Shown here piece after piece: positions 1 through 8,548 of a DNA stretch of 64,000 nucleotides. Source of the DNA: Paenibacillus agricola (lineage in GTDB: Bacteria; Bacillota; Bacilli; Paenibacillales; NBRC-103111); the NCBI RefSeq assembly GCF_011440305.1, contig NZ_JAAOIW010000002.1:1-64000 (forward strand). The letters run 5' to 3'. The position numbers were made by a program, and so were the translations under genes. Position 1 is the stretch's first letter. Each line of letters begins with the position of its first letter. The notes under the pieces are model-generated. The model did not search any database and was not told where the DNA came from. It saw only the letters and a list, made by a program, of their open reading frames with translations.

Positions 1-127
1 GATATATCCAGTATTACAACCACAAACGCATAAAGGCAAAACTAAAGGGCATGAGCCCGGTACAATACCGGATTCACACCCATAAGGTAGCCTAATATAT
101 ATTGTCTAACTTTTTGGGGTCACTTCA
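1..127 (+). mobile_element. Right end of an IS3-family insertion sequence (truncated by window edge)
   Basis: The stretch holds the last codons of an IS3-type transposase followed, 7 bases after its stop, by a typical terminal inverted repeat at 103-127 that reads outward as TGAAGTGACCCC then AAAAAGTTAGACA on the complementary strand. Ends of this form are common in the IS150/IS3 group. The left end and most of the element lie outside the window, so neither the partner repeat nor a target duplication can be checked. Confidence 0.8.
3..95 (+). CDS. IS3-family transposase, C-terminal end only
   Basis: Thirty residues are open from the window edge to a TAA stop. They read YIQYYNHKRIKAKLKGMSP and then VQYR, which is the classic end of the DDE integrase (OrfB) of IS3-family elements: the YYN..R....L.G.SP..YR pattern. 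The catalytic DDE residues lie upstream of the window. The gene would move its own element; whether the copy is intact cannot be judged from here. The terminal repeat follows directly at 103-127. Confidence 0.85.
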   Translation, partial: YIQYYNHKRIKAKLKGMSPVQYRIHTHKVA

Positions 128-218
128 GATGCTGGGCGGCTTTTTGGTGTGCTTGGCTTATGATGTGCGGGATCGAAATGAAAGCTTGATCCTTAGGTGA
201 GACAGCGCGTGCCGCCTA

Positions 219-419
219 CTATTTTCTTGAATCCGCGCCAACTAAATTGGCTTTATGGGTTACAGCTAAAGCTGGTTTTTGGACACGTTCATATTGCTGG
301 TGGTTGATCTTAAAAGGATTCGCATTTACGGCAACCTGTTGTTCTCCACCATTTAGAGCCAAAGTGAGCATAATAATCACAGCAGACACCATCAGCATTA
401 GCTTTACCGCAAGCTTCAT
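219..419 (-). CDS. Small single-pass membrane or secreted protein, unknown function
   Basis: A 66-residue product is read from the ATG at 417-419, chosen because a GGGAGGG ribosome site lies 9 bases upstream; an in-frame ATG ten codons earlier lacks such a site. Residues 1-23 (MKLAVKLMLMVSAVIIMLTL) form a signal peptide or membrane anchor, followed by about 40 polar residues. No known domain is recognised. It stands alone between an insertion sequence end and the divergent mtnKA operon, so context gives no clue to its role. A real gene is likely from the start signals and the clean hydrophobic segment, but it could be strain-specific. Confidence 0.55.
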   Translation of the reverse strand: MKLAVKLMLMVSAVIIMLTLALNGGEQQVAVNANPFKINHQQYERVQKPALAVTHKANLVGADSRK

Positions 420-547
420 ATCATAAAACCCTCCCGTATCAAGGTCCATCTAAGCCTCATTATAAAATTGGAGTATTATCGCTATATGATCCAGAGATGT
501 TTTTTTTGTAAATAAACCCCTAAATGTTTACTTAAAACTATGGGCTA

Positions 548-576
548 TTCCATGCTTACCCTGATTTTGTTATACT
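548..576 (+). promoter_or_regulatory. Probable promoter of mtnKA (extended -10)
   Basis: An extended -10 box, TGTTATACT, lies at 568-576, with a weak -35 (TTCCAT at 548-553) at 17-base spacing. It sits 77 bases ahead of the mtnK start. No S-box (SAM riboswitch) stem pattern or terminator was seen between it and the gene, although mtn genes of related bacteria often have one. Confidence 0.45.
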
Positions 577-652
577 ATAGAATGGTTGTCTGATCGGATA
601 AAGGAGAATTTTTTACGCACTAATTTCCAGGGAACTTTAGGAGGAATATACC

Positions 653-1858
653 ATGTCCAAATATCATGCTTTAACCGAGGCGCAGGCCGTACAATATGCA
701 CGCAGCCTTCCCGATTTATTCACCCCTGACAGCGAGCTTTCCAGCCATGAGATTGGCGATGGTAACTTAAACCTCGTATTTCACATTTCAGAGCCGTCCA
801 CGGGGAAAAGCATTATTTTAAAGCAAGCCATTCCTTATGCAAAGGTTGTTGGAGAGTCCATGCCCTTGACCTTGGACCGCGCACGTATCGAAAGTGAGGC
901 GCTGCTAATCCAGGAATCCTTATGCCCTGATCTAGTGCCGCATGTTTATGCGTACGAGCCGGACCTCGCGCTGACGGTTATGCAGGATCTAAGTGACCAT
1001 ACAATTATGCGTAAAGGCTTAATAGAAGGCAACCGTTATCCCCTGTTTGCACAGCATATTGGACGTTTTATCGCCCACACTTTATTTTATACATCCGATT
1101 TGGGCATGAACCAGCAAGAAAAAAAGCTAAGAGTTAAGCAATTTATTAACCCTGAGCTGTGCAAAATAACGGAGGATTTAATATTTGATGATCCTTACCG
1201 TGATGCCGATACCAACAATATTCCCCCTGCCATTCGGGATGCTGTGGAGGTTTTGTGGAAAGATCAGGAGCTACTGCTAGAGGTGGCGATTTTGCGTAAT
1301 GGATTCCTGACCAAAGCCCAATCCCTGCTTCATGGCGATTTGCATACAGGCAGTATTTTTATTAAGGAAGATTCTACAAAGGTCATCGACCCCGAATTTG
1401 CCTACTATGGGCCTATGGGCTTTGATATTGGTGCTTTATTTGCCAATCTGCTATTAAACTTCACCGCGCAGGAAGGCTGGAGCAAGGATGCCAAATCCCG
1501 TGCTGACTACCGCAATTATTTATTAGGAACGGTAAAGGATGTATGGAGCTTTTTCGTTGGCGAATTTCGGTCCTTGTGGGCTTTGTATGGTGTGGACCGC
1601 GTATTCGCAGGCGAAAGCTACCAGGATTATTATTTGCAGCAGGTGCTGCGTGATACTTGGGGATATACAGGTGCCAAAATGGTTCGCCGTGTCCATGGCC
1701 TGGCGCAGGTCGCTGATATTAACAAGCTTGAGGACCCTGCCGCGAAGGAGCGGGCGCAACGCATCGCTTTGCGCATAGGGACGACACTTATTAAGCAGCA
1801 TCGCCAAGCCACGTCCATAGATGGGCTTATCGAGATTGCCTTGAACAATGTAGAGTAA
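653..1858 (+). CDS. mtnK: S-methyl-5-thioribose kinase
   Basis: This cytoplasmic kinase phosphorylates 5-methylthioribose at O1 in the methionine salvage pathway. The 401-residue length is normal for MtnK. It has the aminoglycoside-phosphotransferase/choline-kinase fold: the catalytic loop HGDLHTGSI is at about residues 227-235 (Asp229) and the metal-binding segment IDPEFAYYG at 245-253 (Asp246). An AGGAGG ribosome site at 639-644 fixes the ATG. mtnA follows after 44 bases in the same direction, giving the consecutive enzymes of the pathway as a two-gene operon that ends at a strong terminator. Identification is firm because both the motifs and the neighbour agree. Confidence 0.95.
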   Translation: MSKYHALTEAQAVQYARSLPDLFTPDSELSSHEIGDGNLNLVFHISEPSTGKSIILKQAIPYAKVVGESMPLTLDRARIESEALLIQESLCPDLVPHVYAYEPDLALTVMQDLSDHTIMRKGLIEGNRYPLFAQHIGRFIAHTLFYTSDLGMNQQEKKLRVKQFINPELCKITEDLIFDDPYRDADTNNIPPAIRDAVEVLWKDQELLLEVAILRNGFLTKAQSLLHGDLHTGSIFIKEDSTKVIDPEFAYYGPMGFDIGALFANLLLNFTAQEGWSKDAKSRADYRNYLLGTVKDVWSFFVGEFRSLWALYGVDRVFAGESYQDYYLQQVLRDTWGYTGAKMVRRVHGLAQVADINKLEDPAAKERAQRIALRIGTTLIKQHRQATSIDGLIEIALNNVE

Positions 1859-1902
1859 GCCAAAAGTGAGGTCAACGAACATCAGGAAGGGAGCTCATCT
1901 AA

Positions 1903-2988
1903 ATGAACTTATCTAATAAACAAGAAGCAAAGCCGGCTGCGGATTGGCTGCAATCCGTTCGCTGGAACTCAGCGGACAATTGGCTTGACCTGCTGGACCA
2001 GCGTTTGCTGCCAGCTGACATTGTCTACTTGGAGCTAACAACATCCGAGCAGGTCTGGGAGGCCATCAAGCAGTTGGCCGTACGCGGTGCGCCGGCTATT
2101 GGTATTACGGCGGCGTACGGGGTTTACCTAGGCGTACGCGGCGTAAGCGGCAGCCTGGAGGAGCTGCTTGACGAAGCGGTCAAGCAGTGCGATTATTTGG
2201 CGACGTCACGCCCGACGGCGGTCAATTTGTTTTGGGCGCTGGAGCGGATGAAACAGCGCGCCACAGGTTTGGCCGCAGCAGGCGGCGAGCCGGAGGCGAT
2301 GAAGCTGGCGCTGCTGGATGAAGCGAAGCTGATCCAGAGCGAGGATGAAGAGACGTGCCGGCTCATCGGCGAGCACGCGCTGGCGCTGTTCGAGGACGGC
2401 ATGGGCGTCCTCACGCACTGCAACGCCGGCGGCCTGGCCACGGCACGCTACGGCACGGCGCTGGCGCCGATGTACCTGGCGCAGGAGCGCGGCATACACC
2501 TCAAGGTGTATGCCGACGAGACGCGGCCGGTGCTGCAAGGCGCACGCCTGACGGCGTTCGAGCTGCAGCAGGCTGGCGTGGACGTGACGCTGATCTGCGA
2601 CAATATGGCCGGCGTCGTGATGAGCAAGGGCTGGGTACAAGCCGTGATCGTCGGCACCGACCGAGTTGCCGCCAATGGCGATGTCGCTAACAAGATCGGT
2701 ACCTACAGCGTGGCTGTGCTTGCGAAAGCACATGGCATTCCCTTCTACGTCGCTTGCCCGATGTCGACCATCGACCTGAACACAGCCTCTGGTGATGATA
2801 TTCCTATTGAGGAACGCCATGAGGACGAAATTACACAGGGCTTTGGCAAACGGACAGCACCTATAGGCGTCAAGGTGTTCAACCCGGCATTCGATATCAC
2901 GCCTAATGAATATGTAACGGCCATCATTACAGAGAAAGGCATTATCCGAGCGCCTTACCCTGAGAATTTGAAGCAGCTTTTCCTATAA
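1903..2988 (+). CDS. mtnA: S-methyl-5-thioribose-1-phosphate isomerase
   Basis: The enzyme converts methylthioribose 1-phosphate to methylthioribulose 1-phosphate, the step after MtnK in methionine salvage. The 361-residue protein belongs to the eIF2B-alpha/beta/delta-like family. The conserved RGAPAIG segment is near residue 62, the catalytic cysteine lies in [10 protein letters not shown] (Cys173) and the catalytic aspartate in [11 protein letters not shown] (Asp253). A GGAAGGGAG ribosome site precedes the ATG. The middle of the gene (about 2190-2660) is clearly richer in G+C than its surroundings, which creates long spurious open frames on both strands. The later salvage enzymes (mtnB, mtnW and so on) are not in the window. 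Confidence 0.95.
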   Translation: MNLSNKQEAKPAADWLQSVRWNSADNWLDLLDQRLLPADIVYLELTTSEQVWEAIKQLAVRGAPAIGITAAYGVYLGVRGVSGSLEELLDEAVKQCDYLATSRPTAVNLFWALERMKQRATGLAAAGGEPEAMKLALLDEAKLIQSEDEETCRLIGEHALALFEDGMGVLTHCNAGGLATARYGTALAPMYLAQERGIHLKVYADETRPVLQGARLTAFELQQAGVDVTLICDNMAGVVMSKGWVQAVIVGTDRVAANGDVANKIGTYSVAVLAKAHGIPFYVACPMSTIDLNTASGDDIPIEERHEDEITQGFGKRTAPIGVKVFNPAFDITPNEYVTAIITEKGIIRAPYPENLKQLFL

Positions 2989-3002
2989 GTATGAAAAAAA
3001 CA

Positions 3003-3044
3003 AAAAAACGGCGTACATCCAGAAATGGAATGCGCCGTTTTTTT
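3003..3044. terminator. Strong bidirectional terminator between mtnA and the convergent secreted-protein gene
   Basis: An AACGGCG stem pairs with CGCCGTT around an imperfect loop. It has a run of T on the plus side and a run of A on the other side, so it can end both the mtnKA transcript and the opposing transcript that ends at 3055. Confidence 0.85.
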
Positions 3045-3054
3045 CATGAAATGT

Positions 3055-5745
3055 TTACTTGATTAAATAAGGAGGGATCAATTTTAATAGATAGGTTACA
3101 TCTGCTCTATCAAAGATGCCATCATTATTGGTGTCCACACGATTTCTAATTTGTTGATATACATAACTAATATCCAGTTTGATCTGAGCCTGAATGATAC
3201 TAGCCGTGCTATTCAACATTCCATCTTTCATAGCTATGGCTGTGATTACTTGTCCCGTGTTCAAGACTGGCTTCTGCGCTGGGTTGTATGCCAGGCTTTG
3301 CCTTGTTGGTATGCTTGCATCAAGTGTGTAATAAATCACGGCCTCACTGGTACTACTTGTTAAAGTCACTTCGGTTTGTCCGTTTGCCAGAAACGTTGTG
3401 CTGCTTTGTAAGGCTACTTGCTCACTTTCAAATACACCATATATCGAGAAATGGGTTACTTGCGCAAAGGCATTCCCATTAACGATTTGTGTAGCTATAT
3501 ATTCCCACTTCAAGGTAGCTTCATTATAATAAAAAATCCCTACTTTTGCTGTATTGGCACTTGAATCGACTGGAAGCTGTAAAGTAATGGGCTGGTTCGG
3601 ATTAATCGTAATCCCAAAAAGTGTGAAATTAAGAACCTTTCCAGCTGCCTTGAGCGGGCTACCCGCTATGTTCGGCGGATTGCTAATTAGCGTAGCCGTA
3701 ATCTTGGCTCCAGGAGCGATCTGTGCCCCATTAAATTGGATATTGACGCCACCTTCAAACTCCATTTGAGCTGCCCCTGCACTAACAGCCTGCTCGACTC
3801 CCAACTCAACTTGGCGTGTCACTCGAATATCATAATCCTTCGTCGTTGTATGATCCGATGCCGTTACACGAATTTTGATCGTTTGCGTCCCTGCTTGCAG
3901 TCCCGATATCTTCAAAACATCGTAGACAGTAGACGTAACCGTCCCCCCACTAGAAGTTACAATATGCGATGCTCCCGTTCCCGCATAAACTAATTTTAGA
4001 TATACATTGTCAACCACACTTCCAACACTAAGGTCATATTTCGAGCCGTCAAATAATAAATCGCTAGTATTGTATTGAATTTTCGTCAAATCCGCATTAC
4101 TAGTGGGTATGGGTGCTACCGTTACTTGAATATCGTAATCCTTTGTGTTTGCCATGTCCTCCGATGTGACACGTATTTTGACAGTATGAACACCCGATGT
4201 CAATGATTGTAATTTCAGTGTAGAACCGTTAACACTAGGCGCAACAGTTCCCGTATGCGATAAGACAATCGTTGAAGCCATGGATGATGCTAGATGCAGC
4301 GATAAATCTAAGCTTTGCACGGAGCTATCCACACTAAGCTTGTATTGTCCATCGCTAACTATTAAATCGTTGGCGCCATAGCTAATCTTACTTAAATTTG
4401 CATTGGGAGATGCCAGTTTGGCGATAAACCCATTATTAACATAGTTCTCCGATTGTTGTTCAAAGGTTCCAATTGAGCCCGTAACAATGGGTTCTCCACT
4501 GCCTGATACTATTAAATCGTTCAGCTCATGATCTTGCCCAGGAACACCAAATGTTTTTTGCCATTCTGTATCATACAAGGAATTGAGCTTTAATAGAAGC
4601 CCGTATCTGTCATAATCGTCATTACTGAAGCTGGTTCCTATTAAGTAACCTTCATCAGAGGTTTGGCGAATGTGAAGAGATTGGTAGCCAAAGTAGTATT
4701 CCTCACTGAACGGTTTAACAACTGGGGTTGACAGCGTCCCCGAGACAGCATTCATAGGTTGTATAAGGATATTGGAGGTGCCTTCTCCTTCCGCTTCCTC
4801 AAAACCTACTGCTACATAATTCCCTGCTTTTGTGGTCGTAATTGAATGGAAATTATTGTTATTATCACCCAATCTCGGGATTTCTTTATTCCAGGATAAC
4901 GAAGAGTTATAATCGCCACTGGCTGGCGAATATGCCAGCATAAATACTTTTCCATTACTCGTTGAATCCAATTCGCCATAAGGAATACGGCTATTTCCCA
5001 CAACTACATATTGCTCAGGATTAATCCCTTTTATTAATTGAGTGGCTGAAATTTCCGACCCATATTCATCTGGATACTCATCGTGACAGCCCAAGCTAAC
5101 AATCGTGCTTAAACCAGTCTCCCATTTGTAACGTTCAAGCGTAAAACCATTAATGCCATCACTATCAAAATCATATAAAACCATAAACTCATTAAGACGG
5201 TCGGAAGCAACTACCGCTTTCAGTTCATCAACTTCTAACTCGTCGGAGCTGGCTACGATTTGGAATGTAGTTTCATCAAATATTTTAATAAAGGGTATAC
5301 GAGGTGATTCTCCAAAACCCATTTCACCAATAATTACATATTTACCTGTTTGTCCTGTAAGTTGTGCAATATCCGTTACCACTGTATTATCCAATTGTAA
5401 GGAAGACTCAATGGTACCTACGAGGTCTGTTTTGAAAATGGTTGCTTGGTGTTTATCTCCAATTCCTTCCACATAACTGATTGTATCCGCTATGTATAGA
5501 ATCCGATCATTACCTAGGTCAGCGTCCTTATCATTAATAGGCAAAGCTTTAGTAACAGCGTCTCCTAATCTGCTGTAGCCTGGATCCTTAGAATCATGCT
5601 TCCATACAAAATCCGTTGTGGATACGGCATGCGTAGTGGATGGATGCAGCACCACAAGCAAAGTAATTAACAACAATAACCCTACCCCTATAAATCTTCG
5701 ATAATAACTGATATTAAACACAGCTGAAATTCGATTGAAATTCAC
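3055..5745 (-). CDS. Large secreted protein: N-terminal repeat region, two cadherin-like sandwiches, chitobiase-C-like and dockerin-like ends
   Basis: The 896-residue product starts at a GTG with GGAGAT 9 bases upstream. Residues 18-40 form a signal peptide ending near THAVS. Residues 41-445 look like a beta-propeller-type repeat region with recurrent GYLIGTSF or YVVVGNS strands. Two cadherin-like beta-sandwich repeats follow (about 450-545 and 550-645; each starts with ANLSKISYG or ADLTKIQYN, then L......Y.L.V, and ends in KDYDI.VT). Next come a region of ZU5-like appearance, a chitobiase/hexosaminidase C-terminal-like sandwich with IYYTLDASIPT (about 760-850), and one EF-hand-like dockerin half, DTNNDGIFDRADV, near the end. 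This architecture suggests carbohydrate- or wall-associated binding outside the cell. No catalytic domain is recognised. It is a single-gene unit. Confidence 0.75.
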   Translation of the reverse strand: MNFNRISAVFNISYYRRFIGVGLLLLITLLVVLHPSTTHAVSTTDFVWKHDSKDPGYSRLGDAVTKALPINDKDADLGNDRILYIADTISYVEGIGDKHQATIFKTDLVGTIESSLQLDNTVVTDIAQLTGQTGKYVIIGEMGFGESPRIPFIKIFDETTFQIVASSDELEVDELKAVVASDRLNEFMVLYDFDSDGINGFTLERYKWETGLSTIVSLGCHDEYPDEYGSEISATQLIKGINPEQYVVVGNSRIPYGELDSTSNGKVFMLAYSPASGDYNSSLSWNKEIPRLGDNNNNFHSITTTKAGNYVAVGFEEAEGEGTSNILIQPMNAVSGTLSTPVVKPFSEEYYFGYQSLHIRQTSDEGYLIGTSFSNDDYDRYGLLLKLNSLYDTEWQKTFGVPGQDHELNDLIVSGSGEPIVTGSIGTFEQQSENYVNNGFIAKLASPNANLSKISYGANDLIVSDGQYKLSVDSSVQSLDLSLHLASSMASTIVLSHTGTVAPSVNGSTLKLQSLTSGVHTVKIRVTSEDMANTKDYDIQVTVAPIPTSNADLTKIQYNTSDLLFDGSKYDLSVGSVVDNVYLKLVYAGTGASHIVTSSGGTVTSTVYDVLKISGLQAGTQTIKIRVTASDHTTTKDYDIRVTRQVELGVEQAVSAGAAQMEFEGGVNIQFNGAQIAPGAKITATLISNPPNIAGSPLKAAGKVLNFTLFGITINPNQPITLQLPVDSSANTAKVGIFYYNEATLKWEYIATQIVNGNAFAQVTHFSIYGVFESEQVALQSSTTFLANGQTEVTLTSSTSEAVIYYTLDASIPTRQSLAYNPAQKPVLNTGQVITAIAMKDGMLNSTASIIQAQIKLDISYVYQQIRNRVDTNNDGIFDRADVTYLLKLIPPYLIK

Positions 5746-5876
5746 TTAACAATCATCTCCTAGTAAAATATAACTGAAACTATCATATATTTTCAGTATA
5801 CCTTATTTTCTGGAATAAATTATATTAAAAGTGACACCTTTTCTATGAAGGTTCTTCTATTCTGTTAGATTTTGTC

Positions 5877-5936
5877 TTCACATTTTTTTTACACATATTC
5901 CAGTTGTTAGAAGGTGGTATTCACACTTCATTCACA
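5877..5936 (+). promoter_or_regulatory. PhoP-box-like direct repeats upstream of the exporter operon
   Basis: Four TTHACA hexamers occur as two pairs, each with exact 5-base spacing: TTCACA at 5877 and TTTACA at 5888, then TTCACA at 5920 and TTCACA at 5931. This 11-base periodicity matches the known binding pattern of Bacillus PhoP-type (OmpR family) regulators. The repeats lie 67-126 bases ahead of the adaptor start, where an activator would bind. The identity of the regulator is inference. Confidence 0.45.
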
Positions 5937-6002
5937 TCCCATTGCTACATTAATAGAAGCTAGCAATCCGATTGCTTGAATCGTTTGAAAGGAGAGGCAT
6001 GC

Positions 6003-7706
6003 ATGAAATCTCGCAAAAAAATAGGGATCACCTTAGTTACTTTATTGGTAATATGCGGGGCTGGAGCTTACTGGTATTGGACCTGGTCCTCCCAACCCAA
6101 AAACCAAGCTGCAAACACCCAGGAAAAAATAATGCCCATAAAAAAAGGCACGATACGTTCAGTAGTATCGGGAACCTCGCAATTTGAGGCGAGGGATATG
6201 CAGAACATTATCGCCACGGCTGACGGTACGATCAAGACGATGAACCTCACCAGAAACCAAGCGGTTAAGAAAGGTGAGGTTCTGCTCGAAATTTCGGTAC
6301 CTTCCCAAGAAATCAGCTTGCAGGAATCGGAGTCTACGCTTCAACAGCTCCAGAAGGATGTAAGTGAGCTTCAAAACCAGCAAAATAATTTACAAATTAT
6401 CGCTCCTATAAGCGGAACCTTGACACTGATCAATAATCTGGATGTGGGTGCCAACGTTAGCAAGACGAGCCGTTTTGCCACGATTTCTGATTCTTCCTCA
6501 TTAATAGCCAAGCTACCCTTTCAATTGGAAAATGCGGTGCAGCTTAAAAAAGGTGATGTTCTGGATTTGGCAGTCGATGGCTTTAACCTGACTAAAACCG
6601 CAAAAGTTGAAGCCATAGGCACTTTGCCCAAGGCTGATGCCAATGGCGGCAAGTTGTTGGATGTGGAGATAAAAGTTAGCAATGATGGTACGCTGGCAGC
6701 CGGTATGAGGGTTAAAGGCAGCCTACAGCTAGGTGGAAGGCTAATCGAATCGACCGATAAAGCTACCTTGGATTTCAACTCGGTTGAAACAATATTGACC
6801 AACGCTAGTGGAAGCATTAAAGAGCTGAAAGTGAAAAATGGCAATTTCGTCAACAAAGGCGAGCTCATTGCTTCCCTGTTTAATGATACGCTTCAAAACG
6901 ATATTTCAACCAAGCAATCGGCGATGGAACGCCAAAGAAATACGATAAATGATCTCCAGGAAAAGATCAAACAACTTACAATCATAGCTCCATTCGACGG
7001 CGTGTTCTCTACCGATTTTGCCAATAAGAGAAGCAATGTGCTCGCAAGCTATCCGGTCGGTTCCAAGATCGAAATCAATACGCTTTTGGGTGCCGTTGCC
7101 AGTCTTGATTATATGCAATTGCCGATCCAGGTGGATGAGTTGGATTTACCCAATGTTCAAACGGGGATGAAAGCAGCGGTGCGCGTAGATTCCATTACGA
7201 ACAAAGTATTCGAAGGCGAGGTTAACCAAGTATCTACGGTGGGTACGACTACTAACGGGGTTACTTTTTTTGATGCTGTCTTATCAGTAAAAAATACGAG
7301 CGAGCTCCGGTATGGCATGACCGCAACCGCCGAAATTATTATTCAGGATAAAAAGGATATTATTTTGCTTCCGATTGAAGCGCTCCAGCAACAGCAAGGT
7401 AAAAGGTATGTTACCCTGCAGCAGCCCGATGGCACAAAAGCTGAAAAGCACGAGATCAAAATCGGGATCCGTAATAAAACAGACGTTGAGGTTACCGAAG
7501 GCTTGAAGGAAGGCGACCAGGTTGTAGTAGCTACACGCCGGGGCACGCAAAATGCCAGCCAAGCTGACATTGACCGGATTCGCCAGCAATTCCAAGGCGG
7601 CGCTGGTGGTGCGGGCGTTATTCCTGGCGGTGCAGGTGGTACTGTTCCCAGCGGCGCGGGCGGTGCCGGAGGCAACCAAAGAACTGGTGGCGGCGGTACC
7701 CGTTAA
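6003..7706 (+). CDS. MacA/HlyD-like efflux adaptor protein
   Basis: The 567-residue membrane-fusion protein would link the MacB-like pump encoded next to it to the outer surface. The ATG at 6003 is chosen because AAAGGAGAGG lies just upstream. Residues 7-27 are a membrane anchor. A biotinyl-lipoyl-like half (IKTMNLTRNQAVKKGEVLLEI) is followed by a coiled-coil hairpin with QESESTLQQLQKDVSELQNQ and a second lipoyl half (IIAPISGTL). A second such pattern, IKELKVKNGNFVNKGELI, with another coiled coil and IIAPFDGVF follows, so the adaptor looks internally duplicated. Beta-barrel segments come next. The last 35 residues are a Gly-rich tail. It is longer than the usual 370-400 residues of MacA-like proteins, consistent with the duplication. 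Confidence 0.85.
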   Translation: MKSRKKIGITLVTLLVICGAGAYWYWTWSSQPKNQAANTQEKIMPIKKGTIRSVVSGTSQFEARDMQNIIATADGTIKTMNLTRNQAVKKGEVLLEISVPSQEISLQESESTLQQLQKDVSELQNQQNNLQIIAPISGTLTLINNLDVGANVSKTSRFATISDSSSLIAKLPFQLENAVQLKKGDVLDLAVDGFNLTKTAKVEAIGTLPKADANGGKLLDVEIKVSNDGTLAAGMRVKGSLQLGGRLIESTDKATLDFNSVETILTNASGSIKELKVKNGNFVNKGELIASLFNDTLQNDISTKQSAMERQRNTINDLQEKIKQLTIIAPFDGVFSTDFANKRSNVLASYPVGSKIEINTLLGAVASLDYMQLPIQVDELDLPNVQTGMKAAVRVDSITNKVFEGEVNQVSTVGTTTNGVTFFDAVLSVKNTSELRYGMTATAEIIIQDKKDIILLPIEALQQQQGKRYVTLQQPDGTKAEKHEIKIGIRNKTDVEVTEGLKEGDQVVVATRRGTQNASQADIDRIRQQFQGGAGGAGVIPGGAGGTVPSGAGGAGGNQRTGGGGTR

Positions 7707-7735
7707 TGTGACGAGGAATAGGAGGTTTTTGAGGG

Positions 7736-8548
7736 ATGCACAAAATGATCGATCTAAAGCATATAACCAAGGTATACGAGCGGGGTATGGAGAAGCTGCA
7801 CATTTTAAATGACCTTTCCTTATCTGTGGTTCAAGGTGATTTTGTAGCGATCATCGGACCCAGCGGCTCGGGTAAATCCACGCTTATGAATATGATTGGC
7901 TTATTGGATATTCCGACCTCCGGCAGCTATTTGCTGGATGGTGTGGCCACCGAGAAAATGAGCGACAATCAGCTGGCAGAGCTTCGCAATAAAAAAATCG
8001 GTTTTATTTTCCAACAGTTTAATTTGCTTCCCCGGCTGAACGCATTGGAGAATGTAGAGCTGCCTTTGATTTATTCAGGGCTTGGCAAAAAGGAACGCCG
8101 TGAAAAAGCGATGAGTATGCTTAAATTGCTGGGGATGGGGGAACGTGGACACCACAAACCGAGCGAGCTCTCAGGTGGGCAGCAGCAGCGTGTGGCCATA
8201 GCCCGCGCCTTGTCCGTTTCACCCTCCTTGCTTTTAGCCGATGAGCCTACAGGGGCGTTGGACACCAAAACAGGCAATGAGGTTCTTGAGCTGATCATCC
8301 AATTAAACAACCAAGGCAATACGATCGTGTTGATTACCCATGACCCACATATAGCGGAAAATGCCCGCAGGGTCATATCTATTCGTGATGGCGCTATTGT
8401 GAAGGATGAACGGCTGCTGCCCCTTCCGGGAGAAGCGGCCCATACAGCAGATGATGCAACGGCAACGGCTCATTTAGCTTCTCATCAGAAAGAGATGATA
8501 GAGGTCATAGCCCCTAAAGCTTCAAGCCATTTAGAGGTGAACGGATGA
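7736..8548 (+). CDS. MacB/LolD-type ABC transporter ATPase
   Basis: The ATP-binding subunit of a MacB-like exporter, 270 residues. It shows Walker A GPSGSGKST (41-49), the Q-loop FQQFN (92-96), the signature LSGGQQQR (145-152), Walker B LLLADE (165-170) and the switch histidine THD (201-203). About 50 extra polar residues follow the normal end near residue 220. Two starts are possible: ATG 7736 (AGGAGG 10 bases upstream) or ATG 7745 (GAGGG 9 bases upstream). It follows the adaptor by 29 bases and overlaps the permease gene by 4 bases (ATGA), a translational coupling usual for subunits of one complex. Confidence 0.92.
   Translation: MHKMIDLKHITKVYERGMEKLHILNDLSLSVVQGDFVAIIGPSGSGKSTLMNMIGLLDIPTSGSYLLDGVATEKMSDNQLAELRNKKIGFIFQQFNLLPRLNALENVELPLIYSGLGKKERREKAMSMLKLLGMGERGHHKPSELSGGQQQRVAIARALSVSPSLLLADEPTGALDTKTGNEVLELIIQLNNQGNTIVLITHDPHIAENARRVISIRDGAIVKDERLLPLPGEAAHTADDATATAHLASHQKEMIEVIAPKASSHLEVNG

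Noticed and set aside
128-218. A possible further insertion-sequence fragment after the terminal repeat
   Set aside because: No transposase residues or second inverted repeat could be read in this stretch.
2206-2820. A 204-codon open frame on the minus strand inside mtnA, plus several others in the same area
   Set aside because: The area is G+C-rich, which keeps all frames open. mtnA has intact family motifs in its own frame, and the other frames lack ribosome sites and known domains.
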